Shown here: one piece after another, positions 1 to 9,500 of the stretch
Numbering within the stretch: the stretch's first letter is position 1
Layout: each line of letters begins with the position of its first letter
Origin: Bathymodiolus brooksi
Lineage: Eukaryota > Mollusca > Bivalvia > Mytilida > Modiolidae
Length of the DNA stretch: 64,000 bases
Assembly (NCBI GenBank): GCA_963680875.1
Contig: OY804584.1
Span: 91,634,031 to 91,698,030 of the forward strand
Reading direction: 5' to 3'
Program-made: the position numbers and the translations under genes
Notes under the pieces: model-generated
Seen by the model: only the letters and a program-made list of their open reading frames with translations
Database searches by the model: none
What the model was told of the DNA's origin: nothing

Positions 1-1739
1 CCGCGATGTTTATATATATGCGCATAAATAAACGAGTAAACCGTTTTCCGACGAATTGGCAAAATATGTCGGTTTTACCTATTATAGACGAGGTGTTGAT
101 GAAAGAGCAACGGAACATCCGAGGTTGACCGAACTACAGTTTAAAGCATGACCGTTACTATATCGGCCCGATTATATTATCACCGTGGTTATCATCCAGA
201 TGGTTGGTTTATGATGCTTAACGCCACTGGTGGAGGAAACCCGAGTACCCGGAGAAAACCACCGACCTGTCGCAAGCCACTGACAAACTTTATCACATAA
301 TGTTGTATCGAGTACACCTCGCCATGATCGGGGCTCGAACTCACAATTTAGTCTTAGTGGTGATATGCACTGATTGCACAGGTAGTTGTAAATCCAACTA
401 CCATACGATCACGACCACGACGATCCCGTTATCATCCAGAAATACACATATTGAACTGATATGGCTTTACGATCCCGGTTGTACTGATAACGTCATATCA
501 ACTCTTATACCCCGTAACGGGTCATTCTACTATCGCCTGTACTGCATATGTAAAATGTGTTATATTTTCCTCCATCAATAAAACTGAACGCCACGATATG
601 ACTGAAATTTTTTTGAAAGTGGCGTTAAAACACTATAACCCTAACCTAGACTGACAATTGCCTGTCTCAATCTAATGGATAAAGAGGTACGAGCCAGGGG
701 GCAGAACTCGTCAGTTTAAACTCTAACCCTGTAGGTATGTAATTAATTACCATTCTAATATGACGTCTCTAAAACGGCATACACGATAATACTCAACAAC
801 TCTATATTTAGCGCAAGTGCAGTACACAACAAATCTGGCTGTTCCAATGTGACTCCCGCTGTGAAATTACCGTGACGACCGAGTGTAAACAAACAAAACA
901 CCGGCATATAACGTATGTTTAAAGTCCTTAAAATAAAAATTTACCCTTAGTTATAATAAATATTCTGTAACTAAATATTTTTTTATCATTTGTTTTGAAA
1001 ATTTACATTTGGGGATCTCCAGTACGCACACATACATTCCATTGATATGTGTCGGCATGAATAACAAAATGCACTATTCCACTATGGCACTAACCTTGTT
1101 TCCCTACGTATACATTGATAACTAGACGGTGATGTAATTAAGTTACTGATATTTTCCAATTTGATGGCATTTTGAATTTTGCTACTCAAACAAGTAAAAT
1201 GCTCACAAAATCGTAAAATAAATCAGTAATCAGCTTGTGTCAATCAGCGTCCCTTACAACGTCACAGGATGACGATATATTACAAAAGTCAAAGTCGATA
1301 GATGGTTGTCTTAAGTATTTTTTCCGGATTTTGTTTTATGTCAACAATATAAGCTTTTTTTTCCATTGGCATTTATTTTTTTTATTTCATATCTAACAAT
1401 AATTGTCGATTATTAACAACTGTTCAAGTGTTCGATATTATGTTTGACAACTCCGCTCCGCCATCTTATTAGCGCACGAAATGATGAACGAATGAACTCC
1501 GACTTTTTTCTAAATATTTTTACGCAGGAATTGTTCAATCGAATCTATGTTGGAAAATACACAATAAATATGTTTTTCATGTAAACATCCATATCTTTGT
1601 TTTAAAATATCTCGTTCAAATACAAATAATTCAAAATCAATTCAAAATTTCCGAAGGAGGTAAATGGAACAGCCACCAAATGCCGTGTGTATACAGTTCA
1701 CGAATGGATAAAAATTACCGTATTTGTCCTATTAGAATC
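1..1739. other. Non-coding stretch with dispersed repeat pieces
   Basis: No exon or gene is recognisable on either strand; the only longer open frame (300-581, +) has no domain-like composition. Two repeat pieces can be matched to other places in the window. About 225-345 shares its wording with 6635-6740, 8040-8115 and 9845-9965 (family C). About 560-625 matches 24860-24935. The rest, about 640-1739, is AT-rich and featureless to me. Confidence 0.6.
225..345 (+). repeat. Dispersed repeat, family C copy
   Basis: Contains a GGAGAAAACCACCGACC-type block followed by CTGACAAACTTTATCACATA and a GAGTACACCTC block. The same order of blocks recurs at about 6635-6740, 8040-8115 and 9845-9965, with different amounts of decay. 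Such elements are common in mollusc genomes (recollection, not checked). No coding capacity is visible. Confidence 0.55.
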
Positions 1740-1902
1740 GAAATAATTCATGGCAGGCATAGAGTTGTGCAAATTTACACATGGGCTGGGCCTTTATATT
1801 CTTAGATTTTTACCGCTCGCTTTCGCTCGGGGTAAAATTCGAATATAAAGGCCCAGCCCATGTGTAAATTTGCACAACTCTATGCCTGCCATGAATTATT
1901 TC
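1740..1902. repeat. Foldback element with 61-bp inverted arms
   Basis: Positions 1740-1800 and 1842-1902 are reverse complements of each other over 61 bases, with no mismatch that I can see. They are separated by 41 bases that contain a smaller nested stem (TTTTACC ... GGTAAAA). The element would form a long hairpin in single-stranded DNA or RNA. It has no coding capacity, so it is most simply a foldback or MITE-type mobile element. I see no clear target-site duplication. Confidence 0.8.
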
Positions 1903-2269
1903 TTAATTGTAAAATTTAAGATATGTATTTTTCTTGTATCAGCATTTTATCTTTATATTGGTAGGCGTCATGTTCTGCTCATCATTCTACACTGGCTATG
2001 GTTGAATCACCTGAAGAAATCCAATTTCTGCGTAACACTTCTATGGCTCTCAAAAAAGGTTTGATATGTATAATTCATCAAATTGTAATTTTCTATGTTT
2101 TCTATGTTTTGTTTGTTTGTACTTGTGTTTGCTTGACCCACATGAGTGTATTATGCAAATAAAGAATTATTATTATTATATAATACAAAACTGTTATACG
2201 TTGATAGAAACAAGCACAGTCTGTAAGCAATGTAATAATTATTAAGACAGATGTCTCCTCCATATATAT

Positions 2270-2625
2270 ATATATATACAATACTTGTGCACTGTCGAAG
2301 CATATAGGTAATATGTGTACGAGGCTTAGACACGGGGGAAAGGGCGAGGCTGCACCTAGCCTTTTCCGGCGTTTCGCGCCGAATACACATATTTACCTAT
2401 ATGCTTCGACACTGCACATGTATTGTATTTATCCTGCAATTTTAAATCGTAAATAAACATTTACTGGACGATGATCAAAGTATTTGAAATAATTTTGTGT
2501 ATGTATTTGAAAACAATATCCCCCTATGTGCCCCGTTTTACATTTGTATGTTCTATTTATAACTGACCAATATCAAAAGAAATATTGGGCAGGCTATATT
2601 GGTCGGTAAATGCTGTCATTGCAGG
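2270..2625 (-). mobile_element. Composite foldback element, copy 1 (non-autonomous)
   Basis: This stretch is an inverted copy of the element at 27073-27455. One part is an imperfect palindrome (about 2278-2428) built from arms containing CACTGTCGAAGCATATAGGT. The other part (about 2430-2625) is bounded by TTTATCCTGCAA on one side and GCAGGATAAA on the other. The match to the second copy runs over the whole length. No transposase is encoded. The AT-rich flank hides any target duplication. Confidence 0.75.
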
Positions 2626-2649
2626 ATAAATATCGATCCGTCAGTCATA

Positions 2650-2790
2650 TAGGTGACTTTAGGTGATATTAGTTATCTTGCTTAGGTCCTTTGGTTGTCT
2701 CGCTCCCAAAGAATTTTAATTATTTGAGCGTACATGATGATGGTTATTCCAGAAACACTTCATGCACACTGTATTCGTAAAAATTGTGGT
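2650..2790 (+). repeat. Dispersed repeat, family B copy (source family of the 72-bp satellite)
   Basis: The order of blocks is AGGTGACTTTAGG, then GTCCTTTGGTT, then GCTCCCAAAGAATTTTAA, then GAGCGTACATGATGATGG, then TTATTCCAGAAAC. The same order is seen at 15260-15400, 24640-24830, 46205-46365 and (reversed) 14595-14670. The first half of this element corresponds to most of the 72-bp satellite unit. Confidence 0.65.
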
Positions 2791-2825
2791 AGACACCACT
2801 TAAATCACTTAACCTAACCGAACAA

Positions 2826-2903
2826 CACTGACGTCATTTAACCTAAAGGAACACGTGAACGACACTGACGTCATTTAACCTAAAGGAACACGTGAACGAC
2901 ACT
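2826..2903. repeat. Two-copy 37-bp direct repeat
   Basis: A 37-base unit starting CACTGACGTCATTTAACC occurs twice head to tail (2826 and 2863) without visible differences, followed by the first bases of a third copy. No function is apparent. Confidence 0.8.
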
Positions 2904-3228
2904 TTCGGGATCTTCCATAGTTATTGCACCATGACCGCATATGCAGACGACAGTTCACTTTCTGAATCAAAATAGAGATGAAGACACATTTAATTTAGGT
3001 GAAAATTTAGTATATTGCCTTAACCTACCTACGCCCTTAAAAACCCAGGGCTTAACTCATGTGCCCTTCAGAAGGGTAAGCAGTTTCTGCTGCACATAGG
3101 GCACCAAACGTGTTACTATTTCCCCACACTATACCGGTATATTGTTTTACCATAATCAAATATCTCGAGAAAGCTAGCATAAACTAACTGAACAGATGGA
3201 CAGCATTTAACCAAAGCTAAATAAACAC

Positions 3229-3452
3229 CAGGGGCGGATCCAGGATTTCAAGTTAGGGGGGGGGGGGGGGGGGGGGGGAGGGGCGCACTTAAAAAAATTG
3301 CGCCGAGCGGAGGTAGGCGCGAAATTTTTGGGGTATTTCGTATGAAAAATCACGATTTTACGCCAAAAAATCATATTTTTTCCAATTTTAGGGGGGGGGG
3401 GGGGGGGGGGGGGCAGGGGGCGCCGGGTGCGCCACCCCTGGATCCGCCCCTG
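3229..3452. mobile_element. Short inverted-repeat element (MITE) with G-rich core
   Basis: The ends are a perfect 16-bp inverted pair, CAGGGGCGGATCCAGG at 3229-3244 and its complement at 3437-3452. Inside are two long poly-G runs (about 3256-3279 and 3391-3412). There is no open frame. AACACC-like flanks suggest a target duplication but do not match cleanly, so the superfamily is left open (a hAT-type MITE is possible). Confidence 0.75.
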
Positions 3453-3704
3453 AACACCACATATAAATTAGCTATGCAAAAAAGAGTAACATTATACTAA
3501 TAATTTTGGACAAGACTCTAGAGCACAATAAATTAGGTAGAGAAAGTAAACGATAGTTAAATCCCTATCACAGACATCGTGGTCGTCTATACTACATTGT
3601 AACTTACATTAATTGGCGTGACTGTTCGTGTCTCCCATTATTCAAATGGTTTTCAAACCATTAATTTATTTTGCATAATATTATTCACATACATTCCTTA
3701 TTTA

Positions 3705-4070
3705 TGAAAAGAAATCTTAAACAGTAATGGTCAACAATTTCACCAATAGCAGCAAAACGAACAACTGCCTCTCTTCATAGCTCACTGTAAGCAAGAAAAA
3801 GATCATGATATATGATGTTGGAAATCCAAGTCCTTTCTTGGGACAGGCACAAAAATGATGCGGGATTAAACCGGTTAATGGGATCCCATGAAAAGAAATT
3901 TTAAACGGTGATGGTCAGCAATTCCACCGATATCAACACAACGAACAACCACCTCTCACCTAAACTCAGTGAACACTAAAAGACCATGACATATGACATT
4001 GGAAATCAAGGTTCTAGATGGGATAGGCACACAAATGTAGCGGGGCTAAACCGGTTGATGAGATTCTAAC
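3705..4070. repeat. Diverged tandem pair, ~182-bp unit
   Basis: GAAAAGAAAT starts at 3708 and again at 3890, and each is followed by the same series of blocks: a TGATATATGATGTTGGAAAT-like block, a GGGACAGGCAC/GGGATAGGCAC block and a TAAACCGGTT block. The two copies differ at many positions, so the duplication is old. The GGACAGGCAC ... GCGGGGTTAAAC wording resembles a common Mytilus repeat (recollection). Confidence 0.65.
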
Positions 4071-4212
4071 TCTCCCTCTTGATAAATGGATCACCAACAC
4101 CATTACTTCATAAACATACGATGGAAAACCTGTACAGATTGGTTTGAGATCAGCTATTTTTCTTGCACGGACTCTGTTTTTCAAGTACATTTTGAATTTA
4201 TAATGTTGCTAG

Positions 4213-4426
4213 GTTTCTGGTTAGACGGGGTTGACGATGTAGTAGAAGGGCTTTGGAAGTGGGCTTCTACCGACACCAACTTAACTTATACCGACTGGTA
4301 CCCGGGACAGCCAAGCAATGGCGGTAGTACTCATAACGAAGATTGTCTACATATATACCCAGGTCTGAATTATCACTGGAATGATATTCATTGTGATTAC
4401 ATTGAGTACTTCATCTGCGAATACAT
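4213..4426 (+). CDS. C-type lectin-like domain, C-terminal half (internal exon)
   Basis: The exon encodes the second half of a C-type lectin-like domain, a secreted or cell-surface sugar/ligand-binding fold. Visible hallmarks in order are FWLDGVDDVVEG, LWKWAS, a TDWYPGQPSN segment at the usual EPN/QPD site (here QPS), NEDC, WNDIHC and YFICEY. The exon starts after TTGCTAG (AG at 4211-4212) in phase 1 and ends at a strong GTAAGT donor at 4427. Reading through that donor would give an immediate stop, but splicing to 5454 restores the frame. The QPS triplet differs from the classical EPN and QPD, so canonical mannose or galactose binding cannot be assumed. The first half of the domain (first Cys and the WIGL region) is not found upstream in the window. 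Either its exon lies beyond it or this is a partial gene. Confidence 0.78.
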
Positions 4427-5144
4427 GTAAGTGGTGAATATAGGTTTTTACTTGAGAGTCCTTAGAATATGTAGGATATTCTCGAGAGGAGTTCACTGCA
4501 TGAAATACATAACACGCCAATAGATCAGGATGGGTCATTAATGAGTGTCCCGCGTTTGATGAAATCGCACCGATTTCATTTTGAAGACATCTTGTAGGGA
4601 AGCTTAACGAGAAACCGTTTATTAAGAGTGGTTAGAGGTTGAGATTATTTACTTGTAAGAGTACTTGTACTGGTACATCTACCCACACGTACAAATATAA
4701 CATTACCTAGCGATACCTAGCGATGTTTTCCAGTGCAGGATCCAAAGGTTCCTCTATACCGGACTCTATTTCTTCTTCTGACATGTTGAAATCGACGTCT
4801 CTTCCTTCTAGCTTAATAACCTTGCAATGATTTCCCGTGAGATAATGCAGACGAACGTGTAAGAGAATAACCAACAAGTACACATTATACAAGACAAAGC
4901 ATGTTTGATATTTGTCTAGATATATATGTACGTTTATACACAGCAATACGAACTCCCGATTATTAGCTGTCCAGTAAAAGATGGCTCTTGCAAAATTTCG
5001 GCTTTCCGAGGAATAGAAAAAGAGCTATGATTGGCTTTTGTTGTTATACACTGGAGGACTTATCAACTTTCTTTGGAAAGCTTCCTCATGAGATATCATG
5101 TATTTTACTAAATACTTTGGAGATGCATGTCAGAAAAGTTGAAG

Positions 5145-5360
5145 ATACCAAAGTGGTAATCAGAAGTTGTAAATTGAAGGACAGACAATACAATGGACAA
5201 ACTAAAAAGGACAAAAGTACAAAACACTACGCAGAAATCTAAAGATCGAGCATCACGAACCTCACTTAAAACCGGGGTTGACCTCAGCTGACCCGGATAG
5301 GTAAGCAGTCCTTGCTTCACTTGTGACACCGGTCGTATTACTCTGAAGCGTATTATCTTC
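5145..5360 (-). repeat. Dispersed repeat, family A copy (reversed)
   Basis: The blocks read, reversed, as in the family A copies at 6820, 10181, 10905, 14375, 15655 and 21595: a CTGCCTACCCTTCC-like block, GAGTTCACCC, an AGTGGGGTTCGTG-like block, CTCGATCTTTAG, TGTTTTGTAGATC and a T-rich tail ending at GATTACCACTTTGGTAT. It is non-coding and lies in the intron of the lectin-like gene. This family is the source of the 56-bp satellite. Confidence 0.7.
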
Positions 5361-5453
5361 ATAGCCGAAATACGCTAACATTACATTAAGCAACAATTAG
5401 TGGAATTAAAGAGAATATTATTATTTTAACTAGTCTTGCATTCTACTTTTCAG

Positions 5454-5493
5454 GTACCCAGGAGATGGAGGAGGTGGACCTATCATCGGATAA
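5454..5493 (+). CDS. C-type lectin-like gene, last exon
   Basis: A pyrimidine-rich acceptor (TTCTACTTTTCAG) precedes 5454. Joined to the AT left at 4426 it reads M-Y-P-G-D-G-G-G-G-P-I-I-G and then stops at 5491-5493. The two exons are compatible in phase and the donor/acceptor pair is strong, which is the reason for the call. The Gly-rich tail has no recognised function. The 1,027-bp intron between them carries a reversed family A repeat (about 5145-5360). Confidence 0.72.
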
Positions 5494-6230
5494 CATAGCT
5501 AAAAATAGATTAAAACCTTATCATACTCGGCTGACGTAATACTTCCCTTTTCATGTTGTTTATGTTTATCTAAAGGTAGTATTGCTGTTGCTAAGAGGTT
5601 ATTATATGACAATTTTCATATCATACCCCATATCTACGCGCGTGGATGATCTGAAGAAATCACATTTTGTCAAGAATATTTAATGATACGATATATACAG
5701 CTTATGATCTTATTGACCGATATGAAAGCTCGCGACAAACAAAGGAGTTTAATCTTAAATTTGAAAGCTTTCATAGTAACATAACCTCCATTTCCAATGG
5801 ACAGTGATCTCCTTTCTGCAGACAATGGAATATAGAATTATGATCACGTTTTCCCACTGTTTGTCCCCCCCCCCCCCCCCCCCCGAAAGGGTCGTCCGAT
5901 GATTGTGCGGGACGATTCGAATCCGCAGCTAACTTTCGGACAGAAACTTAATGAGTGTGTCGTGTTCAGACAATGTCGCACATCATGTACGTAGCACCAG
6001 CTCGCTGGGGGTGGTCATTGGTGAGCTGTGGTAAGGAAAATTTGTATGAACGTATCAAATTCCTATTTGTCTTTGTGTGGAATTTTGAAATCCCGCCAAT
6101 AGTCTAATCCCAGAGCCACATTATACCAAAATGGTTCATTGTTCTGACATGAATAGAGCTAAAATATTGGTCACTCAACTTGATGTCAAATAACATACAA
6201 ACAACAAAACAAAAATCAATCTGGATTTGA
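5494..6230. other. Intergenic stretch between convergent genes
   Basis: This is the space between the lectin stop (+) and the receptor stop (-). It holds a run of 20 C at 5865-5884 and no recognisable gene. An ATTAAA at 5509-5514 (+) and an ATTAAA on the - strand at 6238-6243 could serve as polyadenylation signals for the two genes. Both are inference from motif and position only. Confidence 0.45.
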
Positions 6231-6259
6231 GTACTTTTTTAATTATAATAATACATCTA

Positions 6260-6573
6260 TTATTGTTTTTTGTCAATGAAGCTACTTGTACTTTGTTCTA
6301 ACCCTGTAGACTTCGTATCATCACTTGTCTTTTCGATAGAAATACGATTTGCTTGTGTTTTGCTCTGATCTGAAGAAGAATCACATTTATTGTATTTGTC
6401 TTTAGTTTTATCTTTACAACATAATTTTTTCCAGCTTTGGCGAACTCGTTTCTCTCTAGCTGTGAACAAAACAAAGATGAGGAAGCCTTGGAACACATTT
6501 AGTATGGTGAAAATATACTGGAACACTATGCTGGCTTCTTCAATTGTAAAGAATCCGAATATCCATGTTAATC
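6260..6573 (-). CDS. Adhesion GPCR exon: end of TM6, TM7, cytoplasmic tail, stop
   Basis: It begins after a TTTTGCAG acceptor and completes the TM6 motif [11 protein letters not shown] across the splice. ECL3 (EEASIV) and TM7 ([20 protein letters not shown], with the family's NxxQGxxIF signature) follow. The charged start of the tail, [14 protein letters not shown], resembles helix 8 and carries a possible palmitoylated CC pair. A tail of about 45 Ser/Thr/Lys-rich residues ends in DKKQ. The acceptor phase (one base from the previous exon) fits 7058. Confidence 0.92.
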
Positions 6574-9500
6574 CTGCAAAATGAAATTCAGATTAAAAAT
6601 AATGATACAACAAGTTTGGTTATCTAGTGGAGGTACATTTTATTGGCAGAGGACACTCAGAGAAAGCCATGCATCTGTGATGAGTAAGATGCTGACAAAC
6701 TTTATCACATACAGTTGTATCAAGCACACCTCACTACGAAAGAGTATATAGGCGAAATATTATTTTCAAGAGGATGGAAAACGCAAATATAAATCTCCAT
6801 GAACAGTCATAGGTGGAAAAGGAACTGCCTATCCTTCCGGAGCACCTGAGTTCATCCTCGGTTTTTAATGGGGTTCGTTTTGCTCGATCTTTAGACTTCT
6901 GTGTAATGTTTTGTAGATCGTTGTTTGTCCTTTTTCTGTTGGTATAGAAATCGAACAATATCACAAAACATCCAGATTATCTCCCATCCTCTACTTGTTA
7001 ACGGATATAACGGTTAGTAATGTTACCCACAGGTTAACTAAGTGTAATTTATCTTACCTAATAAGACAAAGACAGAAAAGGCAGCCCGAAGGTTCAACAT
7101 AGCTCTCTTCCTGTCTGACTGGTTAGACTGTAGGCCTTTAGGACGACCCAGCAGATTTTTCAGAATCATAATAAATATGACAATATTTGATAGAATTATA
7201 ATTCCAACTGGTATAATAAAGGCATAGTAAAACGCCATCAATGACATCCAGCACCTACAATTAAACACCATAAAATTAAATAACTCAAAATTCCATATTG
7301 TCCGAACAATTCTAAAATCCAATAAAATAAATCTTAAAAACAGAGGCAACATTGATTTTAAATGAGCCTTGCTTGTGATTCATTAACTAATACTACACAT
7401 GTGGAAAACAATTGTATGACCGCATCAATTCTTTAAATAGGGGGATTAGAGCCCTTAAAAAACTAGCTTAACCCCGCCACTCTTTATTGAAGTGTCTGTA
7501 CCTAGCTAAGAGAGTATGTGATCGGTCATGTCTTTGTGTATTAGAGGTATCGACTTTGCCTGTTTCTAACATTTAACAAATGACTGGAATTTATTTATTT
7601 ACCTGTTTGATTCGTCTAGTCTGTTCTTTTGTCTATATAATATATTAGTCAGGGGTATCGATTTTTCCGCTGTTTCTGCGATTTCCCGATTGGATTATAT
7701 TACTGGTATTATCAGATTGTGTTTTCTTGCAATGTCCAAGCTAATAGGTATTCTGCTATTATCATATTGTGTATAGTACTGTCCAACACATATTGAGTTA
7801 TTGTTTTGTTTTTCTTCGTCTTGTGTACCCTATGTTGCCAGTTTCTCTGGATTGTTTTTGTTTTGTTTTTCTTCGTCTGGTGTACCCTATGTTGCTAGTT
7901 TCTTTAGATTGTCCTTTTTGATTGCCCTTTCTGTTTTCTCTAACGTTTATTGAAATAATTTATATAGTTAGAAACTTATATATACATTGTGGGCGCTCAT
8001 TTTAATGCTGGAGGGACATGCACATTTCTATCAGTCTATCACAAGCCATTGGCATACAGTATCTGTCTTGTAATTGTATCGAACACACCTCACTACTGTC
8101 TGGAGTTGAACTAGCAACTTAAGAAGTGAAATGTGTTGAATGCATATGTAGATATAAATCTAACAACCAGGTGATATCTGCCACGACAGACTCAGGATAT
8201 TGGCATATTTGATTAACACTTGTTTAAAAGGGATATACTAATAATAACTCTCACAATTTAACAGTGTTAGCATTAAAGACCAACTTACGCTTTTTTCCCT
8301 CCATGATACAACTCGTGGTCCACTGCTAGAACTATTATTACTGGTATTAACGGTACACCTGTTAATGGAGATTGCTTAATATTGTATTTTGATATTATTA
8401 TTTATCCTGAACTTGCTCTATTTGAGCAGTCAAATTGCGTTGACTTAACAGCTTTGTTATATACGATCACTGACATAGTTTTTTTTTCTAGTTCCTATTT
8501 CATGTTGAGCGAATGGTATAAAAAACGGTAACAATATAAGCGCTGACTTCACAGAGGATACCATCAAAAAACGATTAGACCGACGCTTGCTTCTATTCGT
8601 TTTAGACAATTTGGTAGTTGATTTGGACTTTTTGACATTGCAGGATAAACACAATTTACATACAAACATAATTTTATAATTTTGGTCGTACGTAAATTGT
8701 CCATATATCTGTACTTCATAATATCAGTGTGTGCTAATAAATCACTATCATACTAGAATGCCACTAGTTATGCATTTATGAAATGTAGAACATCAATACA
8801 AGCGCTGTTCCTTTACTTGAATGTGTCTTGGTGAAGATTTTCTCATGTTTATTTATATCTTTATCATTACTTACTAATGAATTAAAAAAAAAAAATAAAA
8901 ATCGTAATATTATTAATCACGATGGTTAAATGTATGTTTGGAAATTCCAGACAATTTCATTTCGACGTCTTTAGCAACGGAAATTAACTACTTAATAATA
9001 TTTTTGACGTTTCGGTCATAGGAGAAACATAGTCTCCTTCTGTTATAAGTGGAATACGATATTTCTCTACTTTCGATATTAAAATTTCAATTTTTAACTA
9101 TTTCGAGTAAATAAATATCGTAATACACTGGTAGCAGAAGGATAATCTATACATAAATTACATTTTCAGAAATTTAAGATATTATAGTCGACAAAAAAGT
9201 GACGTTTTAATTGTGATAATTTCAACAATTGAGTTTGATTAACCATCAAGACGGTTAATATTTCGACATAGTATAGGTATTTTTATACATGGTTATAAAC
9301 AAATAATCTTACCCCATGCTGGAACTGCAGTCTTAAGGATAAAATGAGGAATGTATGTCCCCAAAACTTTAACAAATCTAAGATACTGTAGAATTCCTTC
9401 CATTAACATCCACATAAAAGACACAAGAATGAAGTAATGTAAAAGTACCGCCACTACAATACAACCGTAGAAGTCTTGAGTCTGTTCGATTCCTACTATG

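Noticed and set aside
225..345. tRNA-like or tRNA-derived SINE head in family C
   Set aside because: I looked for A- and B-box motifs and a cloverleaf and could not support one, so it is listed only as a dispersed repeat.
1870..2064. Small + strand open frame starting in the foldback arm
   Set aside because: It starts inside a mobile foldback element and has no recognisable domain.
4707..4946. Minus-strand open frame ending EEPLDPALENIARYR, with acceptor-like and donor-like sites around it
   Set aside because: The acidic stretch looks protein-like, but no domain is recognised. It lies in the lectin intron on the opposite strand and no partner exon is found nearby. A remnant exon is possible but unsupported.
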